64,000 nt of DNA from Gammaproteobacteria bacterium. GTDB lineage: Bacteria; Pseudomonadota; Gammaproteobacteria; HK1. The notes beneath the pieces are model-generated. The model was not told the origin of the DNA. It saw only the letters and a list, made by a program, of their open reading frames with translations, and did no database searches. Shown here one piece after another: positions 47,227-56,428 of the stretch. Within the stretch, counting starts at the first letter, position 1, and each line of letters starts with the position of its first letter. The stretch covers positions 1 through 64,000 of the forward strand of contig JAJEAD010000071.1 in the NCBI GenBank assembly GCA_022824305.1, in the 5' to 3' direction. Made by a program: the position numbers and the translations under genes.

Positions 47227-48735
47227 CTACGCGTGGAAGCGCTCAAGGCGCCGGTAGGACAGGGCCTCGAGAAGATGGGCGTTCTCGATGCGCTCGCTCT
47301 GCCCGAGGTCGGCGATGGTGCGCGCGACGCGCAGGACCCGGTGGTGGCTTCGCGCGGAGAGCCCGAGACTCCGGATCGCGCGGTGCAGCAGACTGAGTTC
47401 CGCTGCGTCCAGCGCACAGTGCCGCTCCGTCTCCGCGGGGCCGAGCGCCGCATTCGCGGTGGATTGCCGCCAGCACTGCATTCTGCGGGCGATGGCGACG
47501 CGCGCCGCGATTCGCGCGGTGGATTCGGACGGTGTCGAAATCGCCGAGTCGACATCGTCCATCCAGGACGCGGTCTCCACCAGCAGGTCCAGCCGGTCGA
47601 GGAGGGGGCCGGACACCCTTGCCCGATAGCGCATGCGCCGGGCCGGCGTACATGAACAGCGGCCGGTGCCGTCGCCGAAGTGGCCGCAGGGGCATGGGTT
47701 CATTGCGCAGACGAGTTGAAAGCGGGCGGGAAAGTCGGCGCTTCGGGCGGCACGGGAGATCGTGACCCGACCGGATTCCAGGGGCTGGCGGAGGACATCG
47801 AGCACTCGTTGACTGAACTCGCCGAGCTCGTCGAGGAAGAGCACGCCTCGATGGGCGAGGGAGATCTCTCCGGGGCGCGGGTTGGCGCCGCCGCCCACCA
47901 GCGCGACGGCGGAGGCGCTGTGGTGCGGAGCGCGGAAGGGGCGCTGCGCCCAGTCTCGAGGGTCGAAGGGCAATGCCGCCACCGACCTGACGGTGGCGGC
48001 CTCAAGGGCCTCTTCTTCGCTCATGGGTGGCAGCAGCCCCGGCAGTCGCTGCGCGAGCATCGTCTTCCCGGTGCCCGGAGGACCGATCATGAGGAGATGG
48101 TGCCCGCCGCTCGCCGCGACCTCGAGCGCCCTCCGGGCACGGTGCTGTCCGCGGACCTCCGCCATGTCTCTCGCCGGGGGTTGCGAGCACCGCCGCCTGT
48201 CCGTCACGTGGGTGGCGAGAGGGGCTTCACCGATCAGGTGGCGGTAAACCTCGAGCAGGTTCCGCGCCGGGAGGACTCGCGCGTCGTGGACCAGTCCCGC
48301 CGCGCTCTCGTCGCCCGCGGGCAGCACGAGCGCACGGCCGGCGTCGCGGGCCCGCAGGGCGCTCGGCAGGGTGCCGCCGCCGGCGCGCAGCCGGCCGGTG
48401 AGGGCAAGCTCCCCGATGAATTCGTGTCCTTCCAGGCGCTGCGGGTCGATCTGGCCGGACGCGGCGAGTATGCCCACCGCGATCGGCAGGTCGAAGCGCC
48501 CTCCGTGCTTGGGCAGCTCGGCGGGAGCGAGGTTGACGGTAATTCGCTGGCTCGGAAACCCGAACTTGAGCGTGAGCAGGGCGCTGCGCACTCGATCCTT
48601 GGCTTCCTTCACCGCGGTCTCGGCGAGTCCGACGATCGAGAAGGACGGCAGGCCACCGCTCAGGTGAACCTCCACCGTCACGAGGGGGGCTTCGATCCCG
48701 GTACGGGCCCGGCTGAATGCCACTGCAAGGGACAT
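47227..48735 (-). CDS. comM: ComM/YifB Mg-chelatase-like AAA+ helicase
   Basis: A 502-residue protein of the ComM/YifB family, a hexameric branch-migration helicase that widens integration tracts in natural transformation. The N-terminal Lon-substrate-like domain (about 1-180) has SIVGLAETAVKEAKDRVRSAL. The Walker A is MIGPPGTGKTMLAQRL (about 214-229). A C-terminal zinc-binding segment is seen at CPCGHFGDGTGRCSCT. The start at 48735 is supported by the family N-terminus MSLAVAFSRARTGI. It is the first gene of comM-apaG-apaH. Confidence 0.95.
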   Translation of the reverse strand: MSLAVAFSRARTGIEAPLVTVEVHLSGGLPSFSIVGLAETAVKEAKDRVRSALLTLKFGFPSQRITVNLAPAELPKHGGRFDLPIAVGILAASGQIDPQRLEGHEFIGELALTGRLRAGGGTLPSALRARDAGRALVLPAGDESAAGLVHDARVLPARNLLEVYRHLIGEAPLATHVTDRRRCSQPPARDMAEVRGQHRARRALEVAASGGHHLLMIGPPGTGKTMLAQRLPGLLPPMSEEEALEAATVRSVAALPFDPRDWAQRPFRAPHHSASAVALVGGGANPRPGEISLAHRGVLFLDELGEFSQRVLDVLRQPLESGRVTISRAARSADFPARFQLVCAMNPCPCGHFGDGTGRCSCTPARRMRYRARVSGPLLDRLDLLVETASWMDDVDSAISTPSESTARIAARVAIARRMQCWRQSTANAALGPAETERHCALDAAELSLLHRAIRSLGLSARSHHRVLRVARTIADLGQSERIENAHLLEALSYRRLERFHA

Positions 48736-49162
48736 GAGGCTTCTCGAGTCTCGCCGTCTCCGCCACATCCGCGTTCGGATTCCGGAGCCTGCTCCCAAGG
48801 AGGGTGCGCGCAAGTCCGGCTCTTCCCCGGGCATTCGAACCCGCGGCGACCGGGGGGGGCCGCTCTCTCCAGTCTCGCCCGACCGGCGCGAGCGGGTAAT
48901 GGCCCGGGGTCCCGCGCCCCCGTCGCTCCTCGGAACTCTCGTGCGTCGACCGAAGGAACGCCCGCGCTGCGAACTCCGCGTACACGGGTCGCCGTGCTTC
49001 GCCGCTTCCCGTCGCGACCGCGCCGGGGACGGGCGGGGGGCACACGCCGCCTGAAGACTCCGAAGGCGTGGCCGACTCCGGGGAGAGAGGGCTCGGCGGA
49101 TCGCCGCCCGCCAACGCGAGCGGAGTGGCGACCGCCGGCCGGGAAGTCGGGAGATTCTGCGC
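48736..49162 (+). other. Intergenic region between comM and ubiK
   Basis: About 427 bases of GC-rich sequence with no gene, RNA or clear promoter that I can support. It is upstream of comM (minus strand), so a promoter for comM-apaG-apaH should be here. Frames that are open through it show no family features and poor codon logic. Confidence 0.5.
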
Positions 49163-49432
49163 CTATTCTTCCCGTCGGGTGTCGAGCTTCGCCTCCAGCT
49201 CGGCTACCGTGCGCTCCAGGCCTTCGAGCTTCTCGCGGGTACGTTCCAGCACTGCCTGTTGGAGGTCGAACTCCTCGCGACTCACCAGCTCCATCCGCTC
49301 CAGCGCCGCGCCGAGGGCGCTTCGCAGGGTGGAGCGGAACTCGCGCTCGAGCTCTCCCACTCCGGCCGGCAGCGCTTCGATGACACGCCGCGTGACCTCC
49401 TCGAGACGTTCGGGGTCGAAGGGACGGCTCAT
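49163..49432 (-). CDS. ubiK: UbiK (YqiC) ubiquinone biosynthesis accessory factor
   Basis: An 89-residue protein of the UbiK/BMFP family: a C-terminal coiled coil (VLERTREKLEGLERTVAELEAKL) and an N-terminal amphipathic part (FDPERLEEVTRRVIEAL). It partners with UbiJ to help the lipid-bound Ubi complex. It is divergent from aroE. The other ubiquinone genes in the window (ubiA, coq7) are at distant sites. Confidence 0.9.
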   Translation of the reverse strand: MSRPFDPERLEEVTRRVIEALPAGVGELEREFRSTLRSALGAALERMELVSREEFDLQQAVLERTREKLEGLERTVAELEAKLDTRREE

Positions 49433-49560
49433 CGTGCGCGTGGTCGGCCCGTGCGGAATGAGCGCCGTACCTTAGTGTCTCGCGCCGACCGGCTCAAGCG
49501 GACCCGCGCCGGGAAGGGCGGCTAGAATGCAAGCGGCAGGGGAGCAGCGGTTGCAGCCGG

Positions 49561-50409
49561 ATGATGGCAGGGGAAGAGGGGGCGGACGCCTACGTGGTCA
49601 TGGGCAATCCGGTCGGCCACAGCCAGTCGCCCTTCATCCATGCCGAGTTCGCGCGCCAGTTCGGTCATGCCATCACCTACCGCGCCCTCCATGTCGAGAT
49701 CGGGAGCTTTCGGGCCTCGGTTGAAGCGTTTCGGTCGCAGGGCGGTCGCGGCGCGAACGTTACCCTGCCCTTCAAGGAAGAGGCCTTCGCGTTGTCCACG
49801 CAGCCGAGCGCGCGGGCCAGGCAGGCGGGAGCCGTCAACACCCTCCACTTCGACGCTGAGCGCATCCGGGGGGACAACACCGACGGCGTGGGGCTGGTCA
49901 ACGATCTCGAGCAAAACCTCGGCTTTCCGCTGGCGGGCCGGGACATCCTCCTGGTGGGCGCCGGGGGCGCGGCCCGGGGCGTGATCGGCCCGCTGCTCGC
50001 GGTTTCGCCCGCGCGCCTCGTGGTCGCCAACCGGACCGCGTCGCGAGCACAGGCCCTGCGCCGGCACTTCGACGACCGCATCGAAGCGTGCGGGCTGGAC
50101 CGCCTTCCCGCCGGGCCCTTCGACCTGGTCCTGAACGCCACGTCCGCCAGCCTCTCCGACCGGGCGCCCCCCATCGCGACGGCTCCGCTTCGCTCCGGCG
50201 CCTGCGCCTACGACATGATGTACGCGGCGGAGCCGAGCCCCTTCATGCGGTGGGCGGAAGACGCGGGAGCATCCATGGTCAGCGACGGCACGGGAATGCT
50301 GGTCGAGCAGGCGGCGGAATCGTTTCGGCTCTGGCGCGGCGTGCGCCCGCGCACCGGCGCGGTCATCGACGCGCTGCGCCGCCGGCTCCGCGATTCGAGT
50401 TCCCGCTGA
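49561..50409 (+). CDS. aroE: Shikimate dehydrogenase
   Basis: A 282-residue NADPH enzyme of the shikimate pathway. The catalytic lysine is in GANVTLPFKEEAF (about residue 72) and the aspartate in GDNTDGVGLV (about 111). The NADP loop is LLVGAGGAARGV, and DGTGMLVEQAAESF is the C-terminal signature. There are two consecutive ATGs at 49561 and 49564. It converges on rsmA with a 42-base gap. Confidence 0.96.
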   Translation: MMAGEEGADAYVVMGNPVGHSQSPFIHAEFARQFGHAITYRALHVEIGSFRASVEAFRSQGGRGANVTLPFKEEAFALSTQPSARARQAGAVNTLHFDAERIRGDNTDGVGLVNDLEQNLGFPLAGRDILLVGAGGAARGVIGPLLAVSPARLVVANRTASRAQALRRHFDDRIEACGLDRLPAGPFDLVLNATSASLSDRAPPIATAPLRSGACAYDMMYAAEPSPFMRWAEDAGASMVSDGTGMLVEQAAESFRLWRGVRPRTGAVIDALRRRLRDSSSR

Positions 50410-50451
50410 AGGAGTGTTGGGCGCAGGGAACCCGCCCCATTGCCGGATTTC

Positions 50452-51315
50452 TCAGTCGCGAGGGGCGGCCGGCGCCGATGCCGACTCGCGTGAGGAACGC
50501 ACGTGCCGGCACTCGCTCCACTGCGCCGCGAGGCGGGCGAAGTCGGCGACGCTGAGCTCCTGCGGACGGGAAGCGGGCTCGCAGCCCGCCTGCACGATGT
50601 GCTCCTCGCCCATGTGCCCTCGGAGTGCGGACTTCAGTGTCTTTCGCCGCCGGGAGAAGAGATGGCGCACGAGCTCGGAGAACGCAGCGCGTTCTTCCGG
50701 GGCGACGGAGACTTCGGGTCGTGGCACGAGGCGCAGGAAGGCGGATTCCACCTGCGGCCTCGGGCGAAATGCGGCGGCGGCAATCGGGAAGAGCCCTTCG
50801 ACCCGGCAGTCGAGCTGCACCATGACGCTGAGGCGTCCGTAGTGCTTCGAGCCCGGTGCGGCTCCGATGCGCTGCGCCACCTCGCGCTGGAGCGTGCAGT
50901 GCACGTCCTCGACGTGGCGAAGCTGGCCGAGGATACGAAAGAGCAAGGGGGTGGAGATGTTGTAGGGCAGGTTGCCCACGATGCGGAGTCGCCGCGGCCC
51001 CCCCGCCAGCGTCGCGAAGTCGACGGAGAGCACGTCCTCGTTCACGAGATGCAGCGTGCCGGCGCCGAGGGCGGCGCGGCGCAGGTGCTCGCAGAGATCG
51101 TGATCGATCTCGATCGCGGTCAGCTCGCCGCAGAGCCGCAGCAACGGGAGCGTGAGCGCCCCCCGTCCGGGGCCGATCTCCACTATTGCCTGATCGGGCC
51201 GGGGGTCCACGGCGGCGACGATGCGTTCGATGAGTGCGCCTTCGTGCAGGAAATGCTGGCCGAAGCGCCTCCGGGCGCGGAATCCGTCCGCCGGCCTGTC
51301 CCGGGCAGCCCTCAT
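50452..51315 (-). CDS. rsmA: 16S rRNA (adenine1518/1519-N6)-dimethyltransferase
   Basis: A 287-residue KsgA/RsmA that dimethylates two adenines near the 3' end of 16S rRNA. Signatures are RRFGQHFLHEG (about 16-26), VEIGPGRGALTLPLL (SAM loop) and NLPYNISTPLLF (the adenine-binding NLPY motif). It is 21 bases downstream of surA. The C-terminus is slightly extended with an Arg/Ser/Ala-rich tail. Confidence 0.96.
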   Translation of the reverse strand: MRAARDRPADGFRARRRFGQHFLHEGALIERIVAAVDPRPDQAIVEIGPGRGALTLPLLRLCGELTAIEIDHDLCEHLRRAALGAGTLHLVNEDVLSVDFATLAGGPRRLRIVGNLPYNISTPLLFRILGQLRHVEDVHCTLQREVAQRIGAAPGSKHYGRLSVMVQLDCRVEGLFPIAAAAFRPRPQVESAFLRLVPRPEVSVAPEERAAFSELVRHLFSRRRKTLKSALRGHMGEEHIVQAGCEPASRPQELSVADFARLAAQWSECRHVRSSRESASAPAAPRD

Positions 51316-51336
51316 CCGATCGCCGGAGTCACCCGC

Positions 51337-52740
51337 TTACTCCTCGTCGAGGCGCAGCTCCACATAGGCTTCTTCCCGAATCCGGCGAATCCAGGTCGGC
51401 AGCTCCTCTTCGATCTTGCGATTGCGAATGGCCGACACTGCGCCGGCACGACGCACCTCCTCGGTGCCGTCGTAGGCGCGGCGTTCCACGACCTGCACGA
51501 GGTGCCACCCCCGCTCGGTCCTGACCGGGGCGCTCAGCTCGGACTCCTCGAGCGTGTCGATGACTTCCTGGAGCGCAGGGAGCACATCGCCGGGCGAGAG
51601 CCACCCCAGATCTCCTCCCATCGCCGCATTGCCGGGGTCGTCGGAGTGGGCGCGAGCGAGCTGGGCGAAGTCGTCGCCGTTGACGATGCGCTCGCGGAGC
51701 TGGGCGAGCTGAGCGCGCGCATCCGCGTCGCTTCGCACTTCATTGGACACGAGCAGGATGTGGCGGGCTCGGGTCTGGGTGAGGACGTGAGTCTCTCCGC
51801 GCCGGGAGTCCACGACCCGGATGATGTGGAAGCCGCTCGGACTTCGAATCGGCTCCGACACCTCGCCGGTCGACAGAGTGGGCACGATATCCGCGAACAG
51901 GGTCGGAAGCTCGTTCGCCTTGCGCCAGCCCAGGTCGCCCCCCTTCAGGGCCTGCCGGCCGTCGGAGCGCGCGACTGCTGCTTCGGCGAAGTCCTTTCCC
52001 GCCCGAAGCTCCGAGACGAGCGTCTGCGCCTCTTCACGAGACTGGTCGATGTCCTCCGGTGAAGCCCCTTCCGGCACCGAGATCAGAATGTGAGCGAGGC
52101 GGTACTCCCGCTTGCTGCCGCCCTGCTTCTCCACGGTGGCGAGAAAGTCGTCGACATCGCGTTGGGATACGGTGACCCGGTTGGTGACGAAGCGCCGTTG
52201 CACCTGGCCCACGAGCAGCTCCTCGCGGATTTCCTCGCGGAGCGCCTCGACGTCATAGCCGTCCCTTTCCAGGATCTGTCGAAACTCGGACGGGCTGAGA
52301 TTGTTGCGCCGCGCGAGGTCGTCCATCGCCTGGTTGAGCTCTTCGTCTCCGATCCGCATTCCCGCCTCCGCCGCGAGCTGAATCTGGATGCTGTCGACCA
52401 CGAGGCGCTCTAGCACCTGCCGGGCGAACACGTCGGCGGGGGGCATCGGCGTGCCCGCCTCCTCCAGGCCGCTGCGGATCAGCTCCATTCGCGCCAGCAG
52501 CTCGCTCTCCATGATCACGTCGTCGTTGACGACGGCGACGATGCGGTCGAGCTCCTGCACGCGCTGGGAGGAGGCCGGGAACGCGACGATCATGCCGATC
52601 AGCGCCGCAACGAGGGGGCCGCGCCACCGGGACTCAGGGCCTGGCCGCGATGTGCCGGCCGGTCCCGTGGTCCGCGAGCCGTCCGAACCGGAGAACGGTC
52701 CGATGGCCGCGCCCCCGGACCGCGTGGCGGGAAGAGTCAT
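51337..52740 (-). CDS. surA: SurA periplasmic chaperone and peptidyl-prolyl isomerase
   Basis: A 467-residue SurA that escorts barrel proteins such as LptD to the outer membrane. The N-terminus is long (about 35 residues before the hydrophobic signal GPLVAALIGMIVAFPASS). Then comes the chaperone core DRIVAVVNDDVIMESELLAR and two parvulin domains (about 200-300 and 310-415), with GGDLGWRKANELP and GGDLGWLSPGDVLP as the matched repeats. A start nearer the signal peptide may be used. It lies between lptD and rsmA, as is usual. Confidence 0.94.
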   Translation of the reverse strand: MTLPATRSGGAAIGPFSGSDGSRTTGPAGTSRPGPESRWRGPLVAALIGMIVAFPASSQRVQELDRIVAVVNDDVIMESELLARMELIRSGLEEAGTPMPPADVFARQVLERLVVDSIQIQLAAEAGMRIGDEELNQAMDDLARRNNLSPSEFRQILERDGYDVEALREEIREELLVGQVQRRFVTNRVTVSQRDVDDFLATVEKQGGSKREYRLAHILISVPEGASPEDIDQSREEAQTLVSELRAGKDFAEAAVARSDGRQALKGGDLGWRKANELPTLFADIVPTLSTGEVSEPIRSPSGFHIIRVVDSRRGETHVLTQTRARHILLVSNEVRSDADARAQLAQLRERIVNGDDFAQLARAHSDDPGNAAMGGDLGWLSPGDVLPALQEVIDTLEESELSAPVRTERGWHLVQVVERRAYDGTEEVRRAGAVSAIRNRKIEEELPTWIRRIREEAYVELRLDEE

Positions 52741-52777
52741 GGACGACTATCTCATCACGCAGCTAGAGGGGACTCTG

Positions 52778-52882
52778 GTACCCTTGCACAGTGAATCTGA
52801 CCGGTACACGCGACCCAGACAAGACCACGGCGAAGTCCAAGTGACTGATTTGCAATCGATCGTGGACACTGTGCAAAGGTAC
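52778..52882. repeat. 105-bp palindromic element with 16-bp terminal inverted repeats
   Basis: The arms are GTACCCTTGCACAGTG (52778-52793) and CACTGTGCAAAGGTAC (52867-52882), matching at 15 of 16 positions as inverted repeats around a 73-base core. The right arm touches the lptD stop codon. It lies in the 141-base gap between lptD and surA. It could be a small MITE-like insertion or a regulatory palindrome. No coding sequence is inside. Confidence 0.7.
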
Positions 52883-55125
52883 TAGTACCCGGAGATGCCA
52901 CGCAGCGCAGGGCCGGCCTCCGGGGAGCCGGCGCCGCCCAGTCCCTTGAGCTCGAAGTTGAGGAACACGGCGTTGGTGTGGTCGCCGCTGCCTCCGTTCA
53001 GGTATCGGCGCACCGCGGTGCGCACCGTCAGGCAGCAGCCGTCGTACTCGAGCCCCGCCATGGACTCGAGGTTCCGTCCCCCGTGAAGCGCGCGCGTCCA
53101 TCGCGCCACCGCGCGCCACTCTCTCGCCACGGGCCATGCGAAGGAGAGATCGACCTGCTCGAGCTCCTCGTGCTCTCGCTGCGGATCCTCGCGCAGGAAT
53201 CGGTACGCGGCATTGATCACGCGCCTCGCTCCCGGCTGGTAGCGCAGCAACGCGCTCGCCCGGCTTGGCCGGCCCTCGTCCGGATCCCAGTGCAGGGCGC
53301 TTCGGAGGCTCCACGGGTGGCGCATCCGGAGCGCGCCTTCGGCGATGATGTCCGACATCGATTCGTCCTCCCGGGCAGCGCCGGGAAGCGTGACGCTGCG
53401 GTCGCGGAAGTAGTAGATCTGGCCGATGCTCGCGCTGGCGATCTCCTCCCCCCGGCTCGACGACAGCAGCCGGCTGCGGAGCCCGAGCGTGAGCTGGTTG
53501 GCGTCGCCAATCCGGTCCGCGCCGTTGAAGCGGTTCTCCCGAAAGAGCTGCGCGAAGTCGTCGCTCGCGTACCCCGTATCGAAGAGAGGCTGGTCGTCCT
53601 GGTTTCGGGAGGGGACGAGCAGATAGAAGGCCCTGGGCTCGAGAGTCTGCACGAAAGAGCCGGAGGCGAGAGCGAGGTCCCGTTCGTAGTGGAGGCCACT
53701 GTCGATGCTGAACGTGGGGAGCAGCCGCGACGGCGAGTCCTCGGCGCCGGAATGGACATCCGAAAGGTCGTAGTGGGTGAGTCGAAGCCCGAGCTTCGGG
53801 ACGACGAAGCCGGAAGGACCACGCACCGGAAAGTAGAGAGAGGACTGGAGGTCCATTCGAGTGCCGGTGACTCCGAAATCACGGTCGAAGTGCGCAAGCT
53901 CCGCCGCGCCCGCGAAGTTGATCCGGCGATTGCGTTCCGGAAGCCGCGTGGTCGCGAGGAGCTGGGGAAGTCGGGCGTAGGGAAGGTCCTCCGGCGCGAT
54001 GTCCCCGTCCAGCATCTGGTAGTCCTGCATGCGCCCGCGCACCCGGAACCAGGATCCGGAGTAGATGAGATCCGCGCGCTGCGGCAGGTGGGCCAGGGCG
54101 CTGTGCGCGAGGTCGGCGCCGAAGTCCCGCAGGTAGTCGTCGTCGGATGCCCACTGGTAGTCGATGTCCGCCGACCAGCGCGAGGCGAAGGCGCCGTCAT
54201 GCCGAATCGCGAGCGCGGCGCGCTCGTCGCCGTACTCGCGATCGTCGGCCATGTACTCACCCGACACCCGCCCGCTCCCCCAGGGCATCAGGTAGCGGTA
54301 CTCGCCGGCGGTCTGCACGCCGCGTTCGTTCAGCCAGCGGAGGCCGAGAGTCGCGTCCCGGTTGGGAGCGAGGTTGAAGTAGTAGGACGCGCCGAGCTCG
54401 AGGCCGTTCGAATCGGAAACCCCGGCAGTGGGAGGGAGAAAGCCGGAGCTGCGGGCGTCGCTCAGAGGGAATGAGAGGAAGGGGGCATAGAAGACCGGCA
54501 CGCCGTGGACCCTGAGCCAGACGCTTCGCGCCGTACCGACCTGCTTCTCGCGATCGATGTCTATCGCCCCGGCTTCGAGCACCCATGTCTCCTCGCCGGG
54601 GTTGCAGGTGGTGTAGCGCCCGTCCTCCACGCGGACGAGTCGGGGCCCTTCGAGACTCACGCGTGCCGCGCTTCCGTGCGCATGCGCGTCGCGAAGGATG
54701 AAACGGGCACGCTCGGCGAATGCCCGCTCCTGCGCGAGCGCAATCTCGACCCGGTCCGCGCCCACGAAGACACCCTCGTCCCAGAGCCTCACGTCCCCTT
54801 CCGCTCTCGCCTCTTCGCTCTCGTGGTCGTAGACCAGTCGCTCGGCCCTGAGGTGACGCGAGCCGCTTTGCAGGTGCACGTTTCCACTGAGACTCGAGGT
54901 GCCTTCCTGCGACAGGTCGGCATCGTCGGACTCGATGTGCACCGATTCCGGATCCCCGGAGAGCGCATCAGGGAGAGACGCCGGCGCCTCCGGCAACGCC
55001 AGCGGGCCGCACTGCGCCCATTCCCCGGCGCCGGCGGGGGCGGCGCCGAATGCGAGGCAGAGCCCGAGCAGGAGAGGGCCCGGCGCGCGGGGGAGCCTGC
55101 GGTGCAATGCGGATCTGTCGTTCAT
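52882..55125 (-). CDS. lptD: LPS-assembly protein LptD
   Basis: A 747-residue outer membrane LPS translocon barrel. The signal peptide (LLLGLCLAFGAAPAGAGE) is followed by the OstA-type domain (about 50-190: HLQSGSRHLRAERLVYDHES) and a C-terminal barrel of about 26 strands. The N-terminal cysteine (WAQCG) and the C-terminal CC pair (YDGCCLTVRTAV) that form structural disulfides are present. The start is the ATG at 55125. The family usually carries surA and rsmA downstream, as here. Confidence 0.95.
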   Translation of the reverse strand: MNDRSALHRRLPRAPGPLLLGLCLAFGAAPAGAGEWAQCGPLALPEAPASLPDALSGDPESVHIESDDADLSQEGTSSLSGNVHLQSGSRHLRAERLVYDHESEEARAEGDVRLWDEGVFVGADRVEIALAQERAFAERARFILRDAHAHGSAARVSLEGPRLVRVEDGRYTTCNPGEETWVLEAGAIDIDREKQVGTARSVWLRVHGVPVFYAPFLSFPLSDARSSGFLPPTAGVSDSNGLELGASYYFNLAPNRDATLGLRWLNERGVQTAGEYRYLMPWGSGRVSGEYMADDREYGDERAALAIRHDGAFASRWSADIDYQWASDDDYLRDFGADLAHSALAHLPQRADLIYSGSWFRVRGRMQDYQMLDGDIAPEDLPYARLPQLLATTRLPERNRRINFAGAAELAHFDRDFGVTGTRMDLQSSLYFPVRGPSGFVVPKLGLRLTHYDLSDVHSGAEDSPSRLLPTFSIDSGLHYERDLALASGSFVQTLEPRAFYLLVPSRNQDDQPLFDTGYASDDFAQLFRENRFNGADRIGDANQLTLGLRSRLLSSSRGEEIASASIGQIYYFRDRSVTLPGAAREDESMSDIIAEGALRMRHPWSLRSALHWDPDEGRPSRASALLRYQPGARRVINAAYRFLREDPQREHEELEQVDLSFAWPVAREWRAVARWTRALHGGRNLESMAGLEYDGCCLTVRTAVRRYLNGGSGDHTNAVFLNFELKGLGGAGSPEAGPALRGISGY

Positions 55126-55358
55126 CGACGGGTGTTGTTGGTTGTGCCGGTATCCTGCCGGCCGAGGCCGCGGGCCGGTCGCACCGGAAGCGAGGCGCCC
55201 GATCCTCAGCCGGGCGGCTCCGGCATCGACGGCGATTCCCTCGATTCCCGGGCGCATTGCTTCGCGCGGCGACGGGGAGAGCTACGCATCGAGCCTGATC
55301 CTGCCCGGGCACGGTGGGGCCGCCGGGTGGAGGAAGATCGCACAGAAGAACGGGCGCT

Positions 55359-56378
55359 TCAACGAGGGCCGAGCACGAGCTCCGCCAGCGCTTCGATGTG
55401 GGAGCCGCGATCGTTCAGCGCGGGAATGTAATCCAGACGGCGGCCACCCGCCGCCCGGAAGCGGGCCGCCTCGCGGATCGCGATCTCCTCCAGGGTTTCG
55501 AGGCAGTCGGCGGCGAATCCGGGACAGAGCACCTGCACGTGTCCAATGCCCTGACGGCCCCACCGCGTGAGGGTCTCGTCGGTGTAGGGCCGCAGCCACT
55601 CTCCGCGGCCCACTCGGGATTGAAAGGCTATGGCCCATTCCTCCGCCCGGCAGTCCAGGCGCAGCGCCAGCTCCCGGGCGGTGGCATGGCATTGGGCGGC
55701 GTAGGGGTCGCGGCCGCCCTCGCAGTAGCGTTTGGGCAGCCCGTGAAAGGACAGGAGCAGGCGCTCCCCCCGCCCCTTCTCGGCGCGGTACTCATGCACG
55801 CTCTCGGCGAGGGCATCGAGGTACCCGGGATGCCGGTGATAGTCGTCGACAAAGCGTGGAAGCACCTCCCAACCTCGCTGCCCGAGCGCTTCGCGGACCG
55901 CCTGTTCGGTCGAGCCGCTGGTGGTCTCCGAGCGTTGCGGATAGAGCGGCAGGACCACGAGCTCCTCGACTCCCGCCTCGCGCAGGGCGTGGAGGGCATC
56001 CGCGATGGACGGGCGCCCGTAGCGCATCCCGAGCACGACGCTCACCGGCGCCCCGCCCCGCCCGTCGAGAGCGATCTGCAGGGCCCGCCGCTGGCGCTCC
56101 GAATGGACCGCGAGAGGAGAGCCTCGCTCGGTCCACACCGCGCGGTATGCGCGGGCGGTGCGAGGGGCCCGGAATCTCAGGATCAGGCCGTGCAGGATCG
56201 GGAGCCAGATCCATCTCGGCAGCCGGATCACTTTCGGGTCGGAGAGGAACTCGCGCAGGAAGCGCCGGACGGCGGCGGTATCCGGTGCGTCGGGGGTGCC
56301 GAGGTTGCTGAGCAGGACACCGAGACGGGGAAGGTGCTCCATCCCCGGAAAATCGCACTTTTCCGGTTTCGTATCCAT
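55359..56378 (-). CDS. hemH: Ferrochelatase
   Basis: A 339-residue HemH that inserts iron into protoporphyrin IX. LLSNLGTPDAPDTAAVRRFL (N-terminus), LLLSFHGLPKRY with the catalytic histidine (about 215) and VLCPGFAADCLETLEEI (about 286-302) are typical. Two starts are possible: 56378 (MDTKPEKCDFPG) and 56342 (MEHLPRLGVLL), 12 codons later, with a perfect hairpin between them. The gene is divergent from moeA with 50 bases between starts. Confidence 0.95.
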   Translation of the reverse strand: MDTKPEKCDFPGMEHLPRLGVLLSNLGTPDAPDTAAVRRFLREFLSDPKVIRLPRWIWLPILHGLILRFRAPRTARAYRAVWTERGSPLAVHSERQRRALQIALDGRGGAPVSVVLGMRYGRPSIADALHALREAGVEELVVLPLYPQRSETTSGSTEQAVREALGQRGWEVLPRFVDDYHRHPGYLDALAESVHEYRAEKGRGERLLLSFHGLPKRYCEGGRDPYAAQCHATARELALRLDCRAEEWAIAFQSRVGRGEWLRPYTDETLTRWGRQGIGHVQVLCPGFAADCLETLEEIAIREAARFRAAGGRRLDYIPALNDRGSHIEALAELVLGPR

Positions 56379-56428
56379 AATGCTCGACGCGCCGGGGCGC
56401 TCATCCACCTGGAACGAAACTCCCGACA

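Noticed and set aside
48758-48772. A 14-base stretch on the minus strand resembling the 5' end of tRNA-Leu.
   Set aside because: No matching acceptor 3' strand, anticodon arm or T-arm follows; it overlaps the region just before comM and is probably chance.
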